A stretch of DNA of 60,000 nt, taken from NCBI RefSeq assembly GCF_963678635.1, contig NC_087063.1, forward strand, positions 23,754,701 through 23,814,700. Reading direction: 5' to 3'. The translations under genes were made by a program, and so were the position numbers. Every line of letters starts with the position of its first letter. The first letter of the stretch is position 1. Below the pieces are notes generated by a model. That model searched no databases. It worked only from the letters and a program-made list of their open reading frames with translations, and had not been told where the DNA came from. The stretch is from Symsagittifera roscoffensis (lineage: Eukaryota > Xenacoelomorpha > Acoela > Convolutidae). Positions 12,066 to 23,241 of this stretch are shown piece by piece.

Positions 12066-13770
12066 TTAAATGGCTAAGAAAAATTCAAAAGTGGATGAAA
12101 TTTGAACTCAGGGGCGAAAAATTTTTTGAAAATTTAAATTGAAAACTTATTTGGAAAATAATCTTGAAAAATGTCCAAACAATTACACCTACAATAAATC
12201 AAGTCTGTCGCTGACGCTATAATTTTGTTGTCATATAAACCTGTTGTCATAACAAATCCAAGCTACAGAATTTTTGTTCCGACCATTGGAAATGGGGAGG
12301 AACTTTGTATTCGGGTCTGTCTTAGTTTTTTTCCACGCAAAATCAGCTACCACAAACAATAATCGGACTGAGTTGAGTGATATTATATTGAAGCCCTTTA
12401 AGTCGTGATTCGAACCACATTTAAAAATTTCCAAAAAGTTTTCCCAGTTTAGAGAAAAACGGTTTAGAGAAAAACGGTTTTACTCTAAAGAAGTTAGTTT
12501 TTGGAGGTTTCAGCTTCATGTTAGGAATCGAAAACTTCAAATATTTGGGAACTAATTTTGAAAAATTATTTTAAGAAAAAAAATAAATTTTTTCTTGATT
12601 TTTTTTTCGTTTTTCTTGTTATTTGTCTTCAAACTTTGTTTTCCAATTTGCATACTTTTCATGACTGACGAAAATGCCTAAGCTCTATTTTTTCGCTCAG
12701 ATTCATTTATCATACCAAGTTGAAAAAAGGACACTAATTGCAAAAATGGTTTTGTTGTAACTTTTAAGACTGGCCGGAACATTCTGTGCTGCTTGCACAA
12801 AAACCGGCTATCCTTATTTAAAAATACTGTTGTCACAAAACTGATGTTGTAAGAACTGTTATCATTGAATCTCCAAGCTGCAAAGTTTGAAACGTTTTCA
12901 CGACTAAACGTTTTCAAGTTTTAAACGTTCCAAATTGAAACACAAAACTTATGATTTTTTGCTTTCAAAATTACACAATTTAGGTTGGCTTAGTCAATAT
13001 CACATTTGGCCGAAACTTTTTGAAAGAAAAAAACTAAAGAAAGCATAAATAAAATAAATATAAGATACGGTAAAAAAATAAGATTCGGTAAACTTACATA
13101 TAGTTCAATTATAGTAAAAAATCTTTAAACAGAAATAGTAAAAAATCTTTATGACATACGCTGCTGTTATAAGACTCGGTCTCGAGTACGAGAAATTAGT
13201 AAAGAGAAAACACATGGCACAGAAAAAAACAACAACACATTCTCTGAACACGTGTTAGATCAATTTTTTTTGCAATTTTTAGACGCATTAGTGATTCTAG
13301 GAACTCGCAACCAAAAAGGTTTTTTTTATCACAAATTGTCCAAGAATTGGAATCTTTCAAGGTGGCATCACCTAGAGGGGACATGGTTTGAGCGTATGGG
13401 TTGTTGGGCTAGTATCTGTACTTTCCATTGCCAGCGCGATGTCTAATGGTTCTCTTTGTAACCAGCAGCTCAATCGATGCCTTGTGTGCCGACGTCACGC
13501 GAAGCATTGCCCAGTGCTTAGAGACGTAAGCGTGAATTTTGCAAAGCATGCAAGTGTTTTTCTTGGGGTCACTCGACATTTTTGCATTGTATTTGGCCAG
13601 TTATGATTAGTGTAAGAAGCCACAGATCTTAAGTGTTTAGTAGTTGACTCATAAGCCTTCGGATAGAGACTTTTGATGTTCACATTATTGCGCTAGTGGG
13701 ATCAAAGATGGGAGACTTGTGTTCTACAAACTCCTCTCAAAATTGTTTAAAAAGTTATTTATGAAACAAC

Positions 13771-14030
13771 AGATTCCCGAAGTTGTCTAGCATGGCAAAC
13801 CCGACAAAGCTTATTAGCTATGTGGATCCTATGATGTTATAGGTAGGGTTGTTTCCGGTGATTTTGAGACGCTCTGAAATGTAATGCATGATGGCAAACG
13901 CGACAAAGCTTATTCCCGAAGTTGTCTAGCATGGCAAACGCGACAAAGCTTATTAGCTTTGTAATCCTATGGTGTTATTGGTAGGGTTGTTTCTGGTGAT
14001 TTTGAAACGCTCCGAAATGTAATGCGGGTA
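13771..14030 (+). repeat. Tandem duplication, unit about 140 bp
   Basis: ATTCCCGAAGTTGTCTAGCA, GACAAAGCTTATTAGCT, GGTAGGGTTGTTTC.GGTGA and CGAAATGTAATGC or TGAAATGTAATGC occur in order twice, with a short extra ATGGCAAACGCGACAAAGC segment at the junction. Non-coding. Confidence 0.7.
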
Positions 14031-14504
14031 GCTAGGCAATTTGGTTTTTTTAAAGTAATTCGCTTCCTGAAGAAATTAACTCTCAGTGATGGTCATTCAA
14101 TTGCCAAGAGTATGCTGAGGAAGACTGAGACAAACAGCTTAGTAATTCTAGAAAAAAATTAAGATAAAACTGAGTCCTTCCGCTTTTTTTAAACTTACAC
14201 CTCAAAACTGAAACCAGAATTTTTTCAGGCAAAACAATTAAAAAGACACTATTTTGTCAAAATAGGGTGTTTTTAGAGTTCTGGGAGCGCTCGGAAAATC
14301 ATACTCGTCGACCTTAAAAAAGTCGACAAAGCGTTTCATGATTTTTTTTCAAATTTTTTGACAATCCGTCCTTCTCTCTCGAGAAAGTCCTAGATCTGCC
14401 CTTTTTTGCAACAAGGCAAGCAGCAGTAAGAAAATTTTCATAATCAATTTATTCAAAAGTTTTGGAAACGATCAGCTCTGAACAACTTCATTGAACACAG
14501 ACAA

Positions 14505-14975
14505 AAACAAGACTGCTCAAATCAGGGTGAGGCTCTGATTGTGTCGACTGCCTTTTAAGGTCTATGGGGCAGTATTAAGAAAAAACAAATGTAAAAAAGT
14601 AAAATACATTTTTTTAAGTTGAGCTTTTTGCAAAACTCATCCCCACACGCCATAGAAAGTACAAAGTGGTAAATTTTGCTCCTAGTAACAAATCAATTAT
14701 GGCAAATAAGTTCCTTCAACCCATTTGGAACAATTTCAAGATGGATTAAATCTCTGCTTATGCGTTAATAGCGCGAAACATATCGCGCGTTAATTGTCCC
14801 AAATTAGCCAAAATGGCAATCTTTAAACCCCCATAACTTTACGAAAAATAATCACAGGTGAAATATTTTTTTCAACTTTAAGCTCAAGACAATAATACCT
14901 TTTGAATGATATAAAAAGAATTCCGTGAAAATGGCTAGTTAAAAAGTCAAAATTTGTCTGAAGAAAAAAAACCCA
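14505..14975 (+). repeat. Stem-loop interspersed repeat, copy 2
   Basis: This copy starts with AACAAGACTGCTC or a close variant, has a degenerate hairpin at 14522-14538, then CCCCACACGCCATAGAAAG, a stretch ending TCAACCCATTTGGAAC, then CGCGCGTTAATTGTCCCA, and ends near GTCTGAAGAAAAAAAA. It is the best-preserved forward copy of the family also at 7130-7560 (reverse) and 57985-58660. Confidence 0.65.
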
Positions 14976-16144
14976 ACCCGAGCACAAATATTCCGTTACT
15001 TTCGTTACGAAATTCGGAACAACTAGCCCATTCGAAATAAGCATTCAAAAAAAGTTTGAATTTTTTTCCTCACAACATTTTTTGTCTCATTTCGCAATGA
15101 CAACCGAGCACAAATGGAATCAGCGATGACAAATGGAATCAGCGATGATTCATAAAAGCCAAACAAAACTTGGTAAAAAAAATATAAAAACAATACATCC
15201 TATGAAATCAAACTCAAACTAAACCCACTTTCAGAACATTCAACAGCTTCTTATTCCACTCCCAGTAGGTAAAACAAATTTACCATTTAATTTTGAGATT
15301 CAAGAAACCGGAGCTGCAATATCGTTTTCATTTTCAACAAGTAACAGCAATTCAATTCTTCTAAGTGTTTCCATGTGCAATAATGTGCTTCATGTGCAAA
15401 AAACTGCTTCTCAAAAATAACAGGTTTTTTAAAAATGACACCAGACAACATAAAGAAAACTTCAAATTAGAAAAACACTTGGATCATTGGATGTGACTTA
15501 AGAATTTCGATCGACGTTTCGTTTTCCGCAAACTAAAAACTTAATTGGGGAGTTGGATATCTCCAAGCATTTTTAAAAAGGTTTTCTGCACGCCGATGCT
15601 GGGAATCTAAATTTTAATGTATCATTTCTTTCAACTGTTTTTTTAAACGATGGACATTGTAAATTAAATTCAAAAGATAGCTAACAGACGGTGAAAAAAC
15701 TGTCAAGAAATAAGTTCTTTGCTAAATAAATAATCTTTGTTTCATTTTTTTTTCATTTTTCGAGATAAAGAAAAAGGTTCTTTCACAAACCTGTATCAAA
15801 TTTGTTTTTAACGCCATATGAAAAAATTTAATCCGCTAAAATAAATTTTAAAAAACTATCATTAGTTTCTCTGAAAAAACTTGCAATTCAATTAGGTGAA
15901 ACTTCACTTTGTTTCTTGACATTTTTAAGCGTAAGAAAATGTAAAACATTGACAACGAAATGGAACAAATAATTAATCTGACTGCAATATAATTTCTATG
16001 GATTAATTTGAATTGAAATCATAGATGAAAATTTCAAAAAAAAGAAAAAACATCAAATATTTTCTTCGAGTTTTTTTTGGAAATTTAGTAATAATTTTGC
16101 TTATGGCAAAATATTGAAAAGACCGAAGAGCATGTCTCAACCGA

Positions 16145-16400
16145 ATATAAAACGATTTCTAAGAACGATTAATTTCCCCATACGCATTACAATCACAAAA
16201 TGTATTGCGCGTTAATGGTCCCAAATTGGCCAAACTGGCTATCTTTAAGCCCCAATAACTTTCTCAAAAATGATCGCAAATAAAACATCTCTGTAAATTT
16301 GAGCTTCAGACAACAAAAACTTTTTGAATGACATTTTAAAATTTGGTCAAAAATGCTAGTTAAAAATTAGAAAATTGTCTGGATAAAAAATCAAATTCTC
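16145..16400 (+). repeat. Stem-loop interspersed repeat, 3' part
   Basis: GATTTCTAAGAACGATTAA, TTGCGCGTTAATGGTCCCAA, CTTTAAGCCCCAATAACTTT and GAGCTTCAGACAACAAAAAC follow the order of the 14.7 kb copy. The head is missing. A further decayed piece lies at about 17430-17540. Confidence 0.5.
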
Positions 16401-19358
16401 GGAAAATAGTCGGAAAAACAAAATCAAAAAGTCAAAAAGGAATAGCATAAAGCACTGAAAGATCGGCATACAGGTCTCTTTGCATTTTGAAAATTTTTAT
16501 TTGACTTGCCTTTCCATTTTTGTGGCAGGGAGGGGGAAAGGCGAGATTAAAAAAAACAGCATATGACGCCAATCGCCTCAATATTTTATCAAAACAACAA
16601 GATATCTGCTTTTCGTATGATAATCTGTTTGAGAAATGATAGTTTGGCGCCAAATATAGTCTACAAAACACAAATTTTAAAGCTTTCTTCAAATTACTGA
16701 GAAAATTGGTTGAAAATATTTTCAGTTGAACAAATCGGGACAAAAATAAGTTCAACACAACAGATAAGAACATATAATTGTATATTTGAAATCGAATTTG
16801 CCAATATTGCATTAAAAACGCCTCAAAAAATATCAAAGGTCACTTCAGACGATGGAAATGAACAAAGCAATTACGAAAAAATTTTGAACAAAACAATTGA
16901 TAAGTTAGAAATAACTAAAGCAAATGAAAAGAGATTTCAACCAAACAAATTACGATTTTATTTATTGATAACAGTTGTTTTCAAAATAGCGTCCGAAATT
17001 AGGGAAATTTTTTTAAAACCATGCAAGCTTCAACTGTTTATTTTTGCTTGATTTTCAATTTCTCAAAATTGGAAACACAATACGCTGAAAAAAAAACTGC
17101 TAAAACAAAATCTGAATGAAAAAAGAATTGTAACATAAGTGTAACATCAACTAAGGTGCATTTCACAAAAAGGAGCGGAAAAACATGAACGCCGTGAAAG
17201 AAAAATTCTAGTTGGACAAAATTGTTTTTATCAGGGCTAAGTCCAGAATGTTCCGACTGCACTTTAAATTCTCTGGAGTATAGTTGGTTTTAAAAACATT
17301 GATGCATTTTTCAAAAAAAAATTAAAAATTCAAAATAATTTTTATAATTTGCTTTTGAAAATCATAACTACACAGGCTATGTAAAAAGCAGAACTTAACC
17401 ATCGTCTATAGCGAATTAATGAATAGTCCAAATAGTATGCTTCAGTTCAATTTGAACGATTTCTAAGAGGGTTTAAATCTCCTCTTACAAGTTATAGCGC
17501 GAAATATATCGCGCGTTAATTTTCACAAAATGACCTAATTAACCCGAACACAATTATTCTGTCACTTTCTTCGAAAGTCGGAACAAAAAAATCCATCTTA
17601 TACAGCAGAAACCAAACCTCGAACCTCCAATTTTAGCAAAAAGGAAGTTTTTGGGTACAAAGTTTTTTTGATGATTCGGTACTAAGGAACATCAACTGAC
17701 GGTTTTTTTTCAAAAAGTTACTCGGGAAGTTGTAAGTTGTAGGATACCTGCTAGTATACAGAAAAATTGACGATTTACTGGTTGCTGGTGCTACCAATTA
17801 TGATTTTCATCAAGCCTTCAACTGATTTTTGTAAATGAATTTGTATAATATGAATTTTCTCTATTTGTTTATGAAGTTCAAAATATAGCCAACCAAACAA
17901 TTGGAGGAGTAACAATCAATTCAAATTCTCAAATTGCTCAACTTTCGATTTTCGAGATTCGAAAACACATTTCAGTAAAGACAATTAGTGCTCAAAAACT
18001 GCATCAAGAAATAATTTCAATTCTAAATCTGAAACTTAAACTCCACAAAAATATAAATCAAGCTCCATTTTTGCCATCCAAAAACAACAGAGATTTTTGC
18101 TTTCCATAAACAGGACTGTTTTTTTTCTGTTCTTTATGGAGAAGAAATGAAAGTTCAAATAGCCAAAAACGTAACTTTTTGCTGCAAAAAAACGCACAAT
18201 CGTAATAGCTGAGAGTTCTATTTGAGAAAACACGACCAGAAACAGATTCAACAGCTCTAAATGAAATCTCAAAACAAAGCTTCTACAACTAATATTTCTC
18301 TGGGAAAGTTAAGTTTTTTAAGCTCAACTGATCAATTTCTAAGAATTGTTATTTGTAATGAACGTTACTCGATCGCGTTTTTTGCTCAAAATAAGACCAA
18401 AAATTAAAAATTTTAATCAAGTTTTTCGCTACGCCGAAAAAAATGTATTGAATTTTTTAATGTTATTAGAATCACAACTAAAAAGGTTTTAAAATGAAAT
18501 ATCACTCGACCCATTCCGGTGATTATATGTTGTATCTGAATTTGCCTGGAAAACAAAAATAAAAACACGCGCGAATACAAAGTTCATTCTCATTTTAAGT
18601 GATCGCAACAACTGGATAAAGGTGCAAAAAAAGAATTGCAAAAGTTCACTGGAAATCAACATTACAAGTAATTTGGCTTTTTGAAAATTTCCATTTCACG
18701 TTTCTTCTTTTATGGGTGTATGAAACAGGGAAGGGAGAAAAGCAAAAACGCAAAACGCAAGATTCGTGTGATACCTGGTGTTCTCGCTTGCGTAGCCTTG
18801 ATGAAACACAGTTGTAAACTAAATTGCTTAATACAGTGTTTTTATAATCTCTTGTATGAAGAAGTGATAATGGTATTGAAAAAAATCATAGAAGGTAAAA
18901 TCACATGCTGAATGTTATTTCTCAAGTGAATAACTTGGCTCTTACAGATTGATTTTGAATAATATATCATATTAATTAGCGAGTTCACGTAACTTATATA
19001 GAAAAAAATCATCAGACTGCTAAATGCGCACTACCACATTCTCCATACGACTGATCAAATTTGTGTACTCATCATCAAAAAAATTAGGTATTATCATAGT
19101 TCAAATGTCAGTTTATGCTTGTCTTCCCACAAAGTTTCTAGGCAAAATATATTTTTTCACCTTTGTTTTGCTTCCTTTTTCTGTTTGTTGGTTTTTCCCA
19201 GCGGTTTTTTTTTCAGCTAACGTTCCATTTCCTCGTAAAATCTCAAGATTCATTGACAAACTTTTCTTAGAAAGAACTTTTTTCCAGTGCTCTCTGTTTC
19301 TTTTCCATCGGTTCTTCCGATGAGTCCGCTGTCATAGAAGCCAACTTTGCTCTTTTAC

Positions 19359-19530
19359 TTGTAGAGCCGACAGACACATGCCTTCTACTTCTCCCATTTT
19401 ATTATGGAAGAAACAGAAGGCATGTGTACCTTGTAGAGCCGATAGAGCAACTTCTACAGAGAAGTAGAAGTTGCTCTATTATTTGTAGAGCCGACAGACA
19501 CATGCCTTCTACTTTTCCTTTTTTATTATC
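19359..19530. repeat. Cluster of duplicated hairpins around TTGTAGAGCCGA
   Basis: Hairpin 1: a 13-base perfect inverted repeat, 19374-19386 with 19415-19427 (ACACATGCCTTCT). Hairpin 2: a 16-base perfect inverted repeat, 19442-19457 with 19464-19479 (ATAGAGCAACTTCTAC), loop AGAGAA. TTGTAGAGCCGA occurs three times (near 19359, 19431 and 19483). The segment CAGACACATGCCTTCTACTT is repeated after hairpin 2 without its partner arm. Both hairpins share a CTTCTAC core. No coding potential. Confidence 0.7.
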
Positions 19531-19907
19531 CGTGCTCTGACTGAATGGCTTAAAATCTGCAGTTCACTGACTGCATGGCGTAATTTGCAACCGTATATTT
19601 TGGATCTTGATTTCTATTTGGCACAACTGTGTCCGCAGTCGTTTATTCTCCGCGCGAGACTGAAAATCCTGGCAATGACTGCTTTTGTGACGACTCTCCT
19701 GAGTCTTGTTCTCTTCTTACAACCTTTTTCGTTGCTAGTTACACACCTCAAAAACACAAAAAATAAGAAAGAAAAAAAACAAAGGTCAAATTGCAAAAAC
19801 TGCAATATTATGTTGTAGAAAACAGACAACCGTAACAGCTAAAGCTCATCTTTTCCCTGAGAAACAATGAGAGTAATTAGAAAAATCTTGAGTTCAAGTC
19901 TCAATTT

Positions 19908-20107
19908 NNNNNNNNNNNNNNNNNNNNNNNNNNNNNNNNNNNNNNNNNNNNNNNNNNNNNNNNNNNNNNNNNNNNNNNNNNNNNNNNNNNNNNNNNNNNN
20001 NNNNNNNNNNNNNNNNNNNNNNNNNNNNNNNNNNNNNNNNNNNNNNNNNNNNNNNNNNNNNNNNNNNNNNNNNNNNNNNNNNNNNNNNNNNNNNNNNNNN
20101 NNNNNNN
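19908..20107. other. Assembly gap (200 N)
   Basis: A run of exactly 200 N; the round size suggests a placeholder length. ORFs crossing it are meaningless. Confidence 0.99.
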
Positions 20108-23100
20108 ATTGAAAAAAACCTTTTTCGAAAAACATTTAAAAGCTTTTGATCCACCTTAGAAAAAGCCTCACCCCAATTTTTATTAAAATCATATTTCTAA
20201 AAAAACTTATCTAAGTTCGAAAACGTACATTTCAAACACCTTGGAATCTTTTTAATCTTGAATAAACTAGTCGCACAGTACCTGTAATAGTCTTAAAAAA
20301 ATGTACGTAGCAATAACAAAACATTCTTGCAAACAAAAAAAAGTTTTATTAGCAGCTATTAGAAATTGAAACGCTCCAATATCTTGATCTTTGTTTTATT
20401 TTGGAGAAAAAAATTGAGTTTTTGAAGCGACGATTATAAAAGTTTTAGCAAAAATGCGGACTGCGGTCAATATACTAGTTACGTCATTTATTGCCGTCTA
20501 TTAATTGAGTCGCCAAATAAACTGGGGTGTAAAAGTTTGCTTTATGAGAAAAAAGCTTGACAGACGTAATCCAATCTTGAAAATTTACATACTTCCTTCA
20601 AAATTACTCACCAAATGTCACTCGCGAAAATATTCTTTTCACAAAAAAACACCTCCCTCAACATAATATACTCAGGTCATGATCAGGCAAAAACCTAAAA
20701 CGTCGATACTGGACGGGTCTATAGATAGTACTCAAGAATTTTCGTTTTCTGGAATATGTATCCAGAAATGATATGTAACCAGCTCGTAAAAACTCAAGTA
20801 TTAAACCAAAATTGATGAAACTTTACCTTTAAATGAACAAGTACCGTTAAACATAAATATTGCAGGCTTTCAATCACATATAACTCTTAGTTTTAGCTTT
20901 TATTAAATCATTTTGGTATTTTTGGAAGCCAGCCTGGGTTGACTAGATCTTGTTGTTTCGTTTGTAATTTTTTTCTATCAAAAAGCACGTATTCTTTAGC
21001 CTCCGGTTCATGTTAACAAACTTATATGATGGTCAAAAAAATAAAACTAATCAAAAGCAAAACAAAAAGAATTAGTAAGCAATACTATGTATAAAACTGG
21101 GTAAGTTGATTACTTTGTTCTTCCGCTCTAAAATCATAAATTTGAAAGCTTGTTCGTAACTTAAAATCATTTACGTTTTTTCTCGCCATCTTAGTATTTC
21201 ATTAAGCCGACAGCAAAAAAAAATTTTGATTTAAAAAACATTGAATACGATTCATGAAAAAAACTTTCCCTGGAAAAAATGAAACATGATCTACATTGGT
21301 TTTCTTTTTAAGTGACTTTCGTGATATATCTGCAGGCTCTGAGCTGATATCATCCAAATTCGACAAAAACTTGCGTGCAAATTGCGTGAAACTTGTTCAC
21401 AGACTTTAACTATATACTGGCTGAGTAAATACTGGTTGTCCAATTTAGACAAAAACGTGCGTGCAAATTGCCCGAATTTTGCTTAGACTTAAATTACCTT
21501 TTTCGCTGATTAAATACTGGTTGTCCATAAATTCCGTTTCCTTACGGTCGTCTAATTTACCTATCGCCTAATTTCCTAGGCTCCCGAAGAAATATTAGAC
21601 AGCAGTGAATGAACTTCAATCAAGTGTTTTTAGCGGGGCCCAGGAAAGTAGACGCCAAGCAAGTTACACGGATGCTACAAAAACAAAATTAGACGAAATT
21701 TTTTTACAGATCTGGCATTTTAGACGTCACTGGTATGAAAAGAAAAGGGCCAACAACATTTTTTCTTAAGAGTCAAAATTCACAAATACAAAAAGAACAA
21801 AATGACAATACCTATCAAAATAATTTGTTGCAATGAACAGAAAATGTCAAATCCGAAAACTAGAGAGTTTTGAATTGAATAAACTATGCATGATTGACAT
21901 GTAAAAATTTTGGCCACCGAAATTTAATTGTCTGCAAACAATTTTTTTTTTTCGCGCAATTTGTCTGCAAACAATTTTGATCTATCTCACTTTCGTCTAT
22001 TTTCTCACAATTGCAGTTTTGCAAAATCGTTTAATTTCCTTTTAAGTGCCTCCGTCTAATTTGATTATCGTCTAATTTCTCAACCCGTCTTTAGCATATT
22101 CTGATTTGCACCTTAAATAGTGCACAGAAAAGTCTGCTATTCAATCCTGCCTACGGTTTTGACACCACTAGCGAAATTTAAAATATGAGCCAAAAAGCGG
22201 ATTTCATCCCTTTTCGAAGCTATTGATAAGTGATAAGCGTACATCTATAAAAATTTTATGCGAGTTCGACCAACACGGAAGTCTCAAAACAGTAACAAAG
22301 GGGAGAAGAGGGAGGGGGACAGGGGGGGGGGTGCTTTTTTGTGGATGCAAAAGATGAAATGACCCAAAAATGCTGTCTGTTGAAGTTTCGATAAAACGAT
22401 ATTTTCCTACCATTAAAATAAGCTCAAAATTTATTTGCGTCTTGGGTGTATACTAAAAACAGGTTTTCAATACAATTTTTACAAGTATTTACAATATTTT
22501 CAACGATGATCAAGTAAATATTTTATTAGAAGAGTGCAACACGTCAAAAATGATCTCACGGCTACAAAAAAACTCGTTGCAAGATGGATTTTAGAGCAGA
22601 GCCAATTTGGGCATCAGTGAGCTACAGTATCTCAATTTGCAGCCTTTTGAAAATCGATTTGCGATTAAAAGATACTGTTTATAGACGCGGTGGTAAAATT
22701 GTAGCTCAACATACAATCAATTGACTTATTAAGTGGCTAATCTCATGGCCGAAGACCATAAATTTCCTTGAAGCAGACTGATTTTCACTCTAATTTCCAT
22801 AATTTTTAAACATTTGGTCCTTCGGGCATGCACGATTTCCCCCTTCACTAGCAAGAAGCTCGGTAAATAAGATGAGAAGACATTAAGACGACAATACATT
22901 AAGACGGCAAATAAGCCTTATTACATGAAAAATGAGCAGTACGAATTTAAGCGGTTCAAATTTCTGAAATACAAGGTGGAGAATTGCGTGTAGCGTCGTC
23001 TTAAAGTCCCATCAAAAACAGTTGGCGTCTTTACTACAGTCGTCTTATTTGCCGGTCACGCAATAGCATATAGTGGATGAAACAAACTTATTCACACGTT

Positions 23101-23200
23101 GAGGGTGTTAGTTGTTCACACCTCACCGGACATAATTAATATACAAATATGCAATCAGTAAACAGCAGTGAGATTTAGAATTCACTGAGTTCGGTTCATG
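20108..23200. other. Gene-free spacer with possible MITE remnants
   Basis: No supported coding segment. Around 21430-22090 the motif CGTCTAATTT or its complement recurs (for example 21549, 22054, 22068), suggesting eroded copies of a small element. At 22861-23060 imperfect inverted ends (CGGTAAATAAGA on the left, CTTATTTGCCG on the right, with AAGACG repeats inside) look like a roughly 200-bp MITE; no clear target duplication was found. Confidence 0.4.
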
Positions 23201-23241
23201 CGCTGTTCCATTCTATCTGTTGTGAGATGTTACTTTTTGTG

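Larger units (their letters stand above)
11870..19358. other. Gene-free AT-rich spacer with dispersed repeats
   Basis: No spliceable or conserved coding segment was found on either strand; the ORFs are short and low-complexity. Recognisable contents: stem-loop repeat copies at 12018-12065, 14505-14975, 16145-16400 and 17230-17540; a tandem duplication at 13771-14030; and a fragment of the 360/985 repeat near 12230-12430. Confidence 0.5.

Noticed and set aside
19313-19340. CCGATGAGTCC stretch resembling a hammerhead
   Set aside because: No matching GGAC-GAAAC half downstream; no stems around it.
19839-20154. Three ORFs spanning the N run
   Set aside because: Artefacts of translating N.
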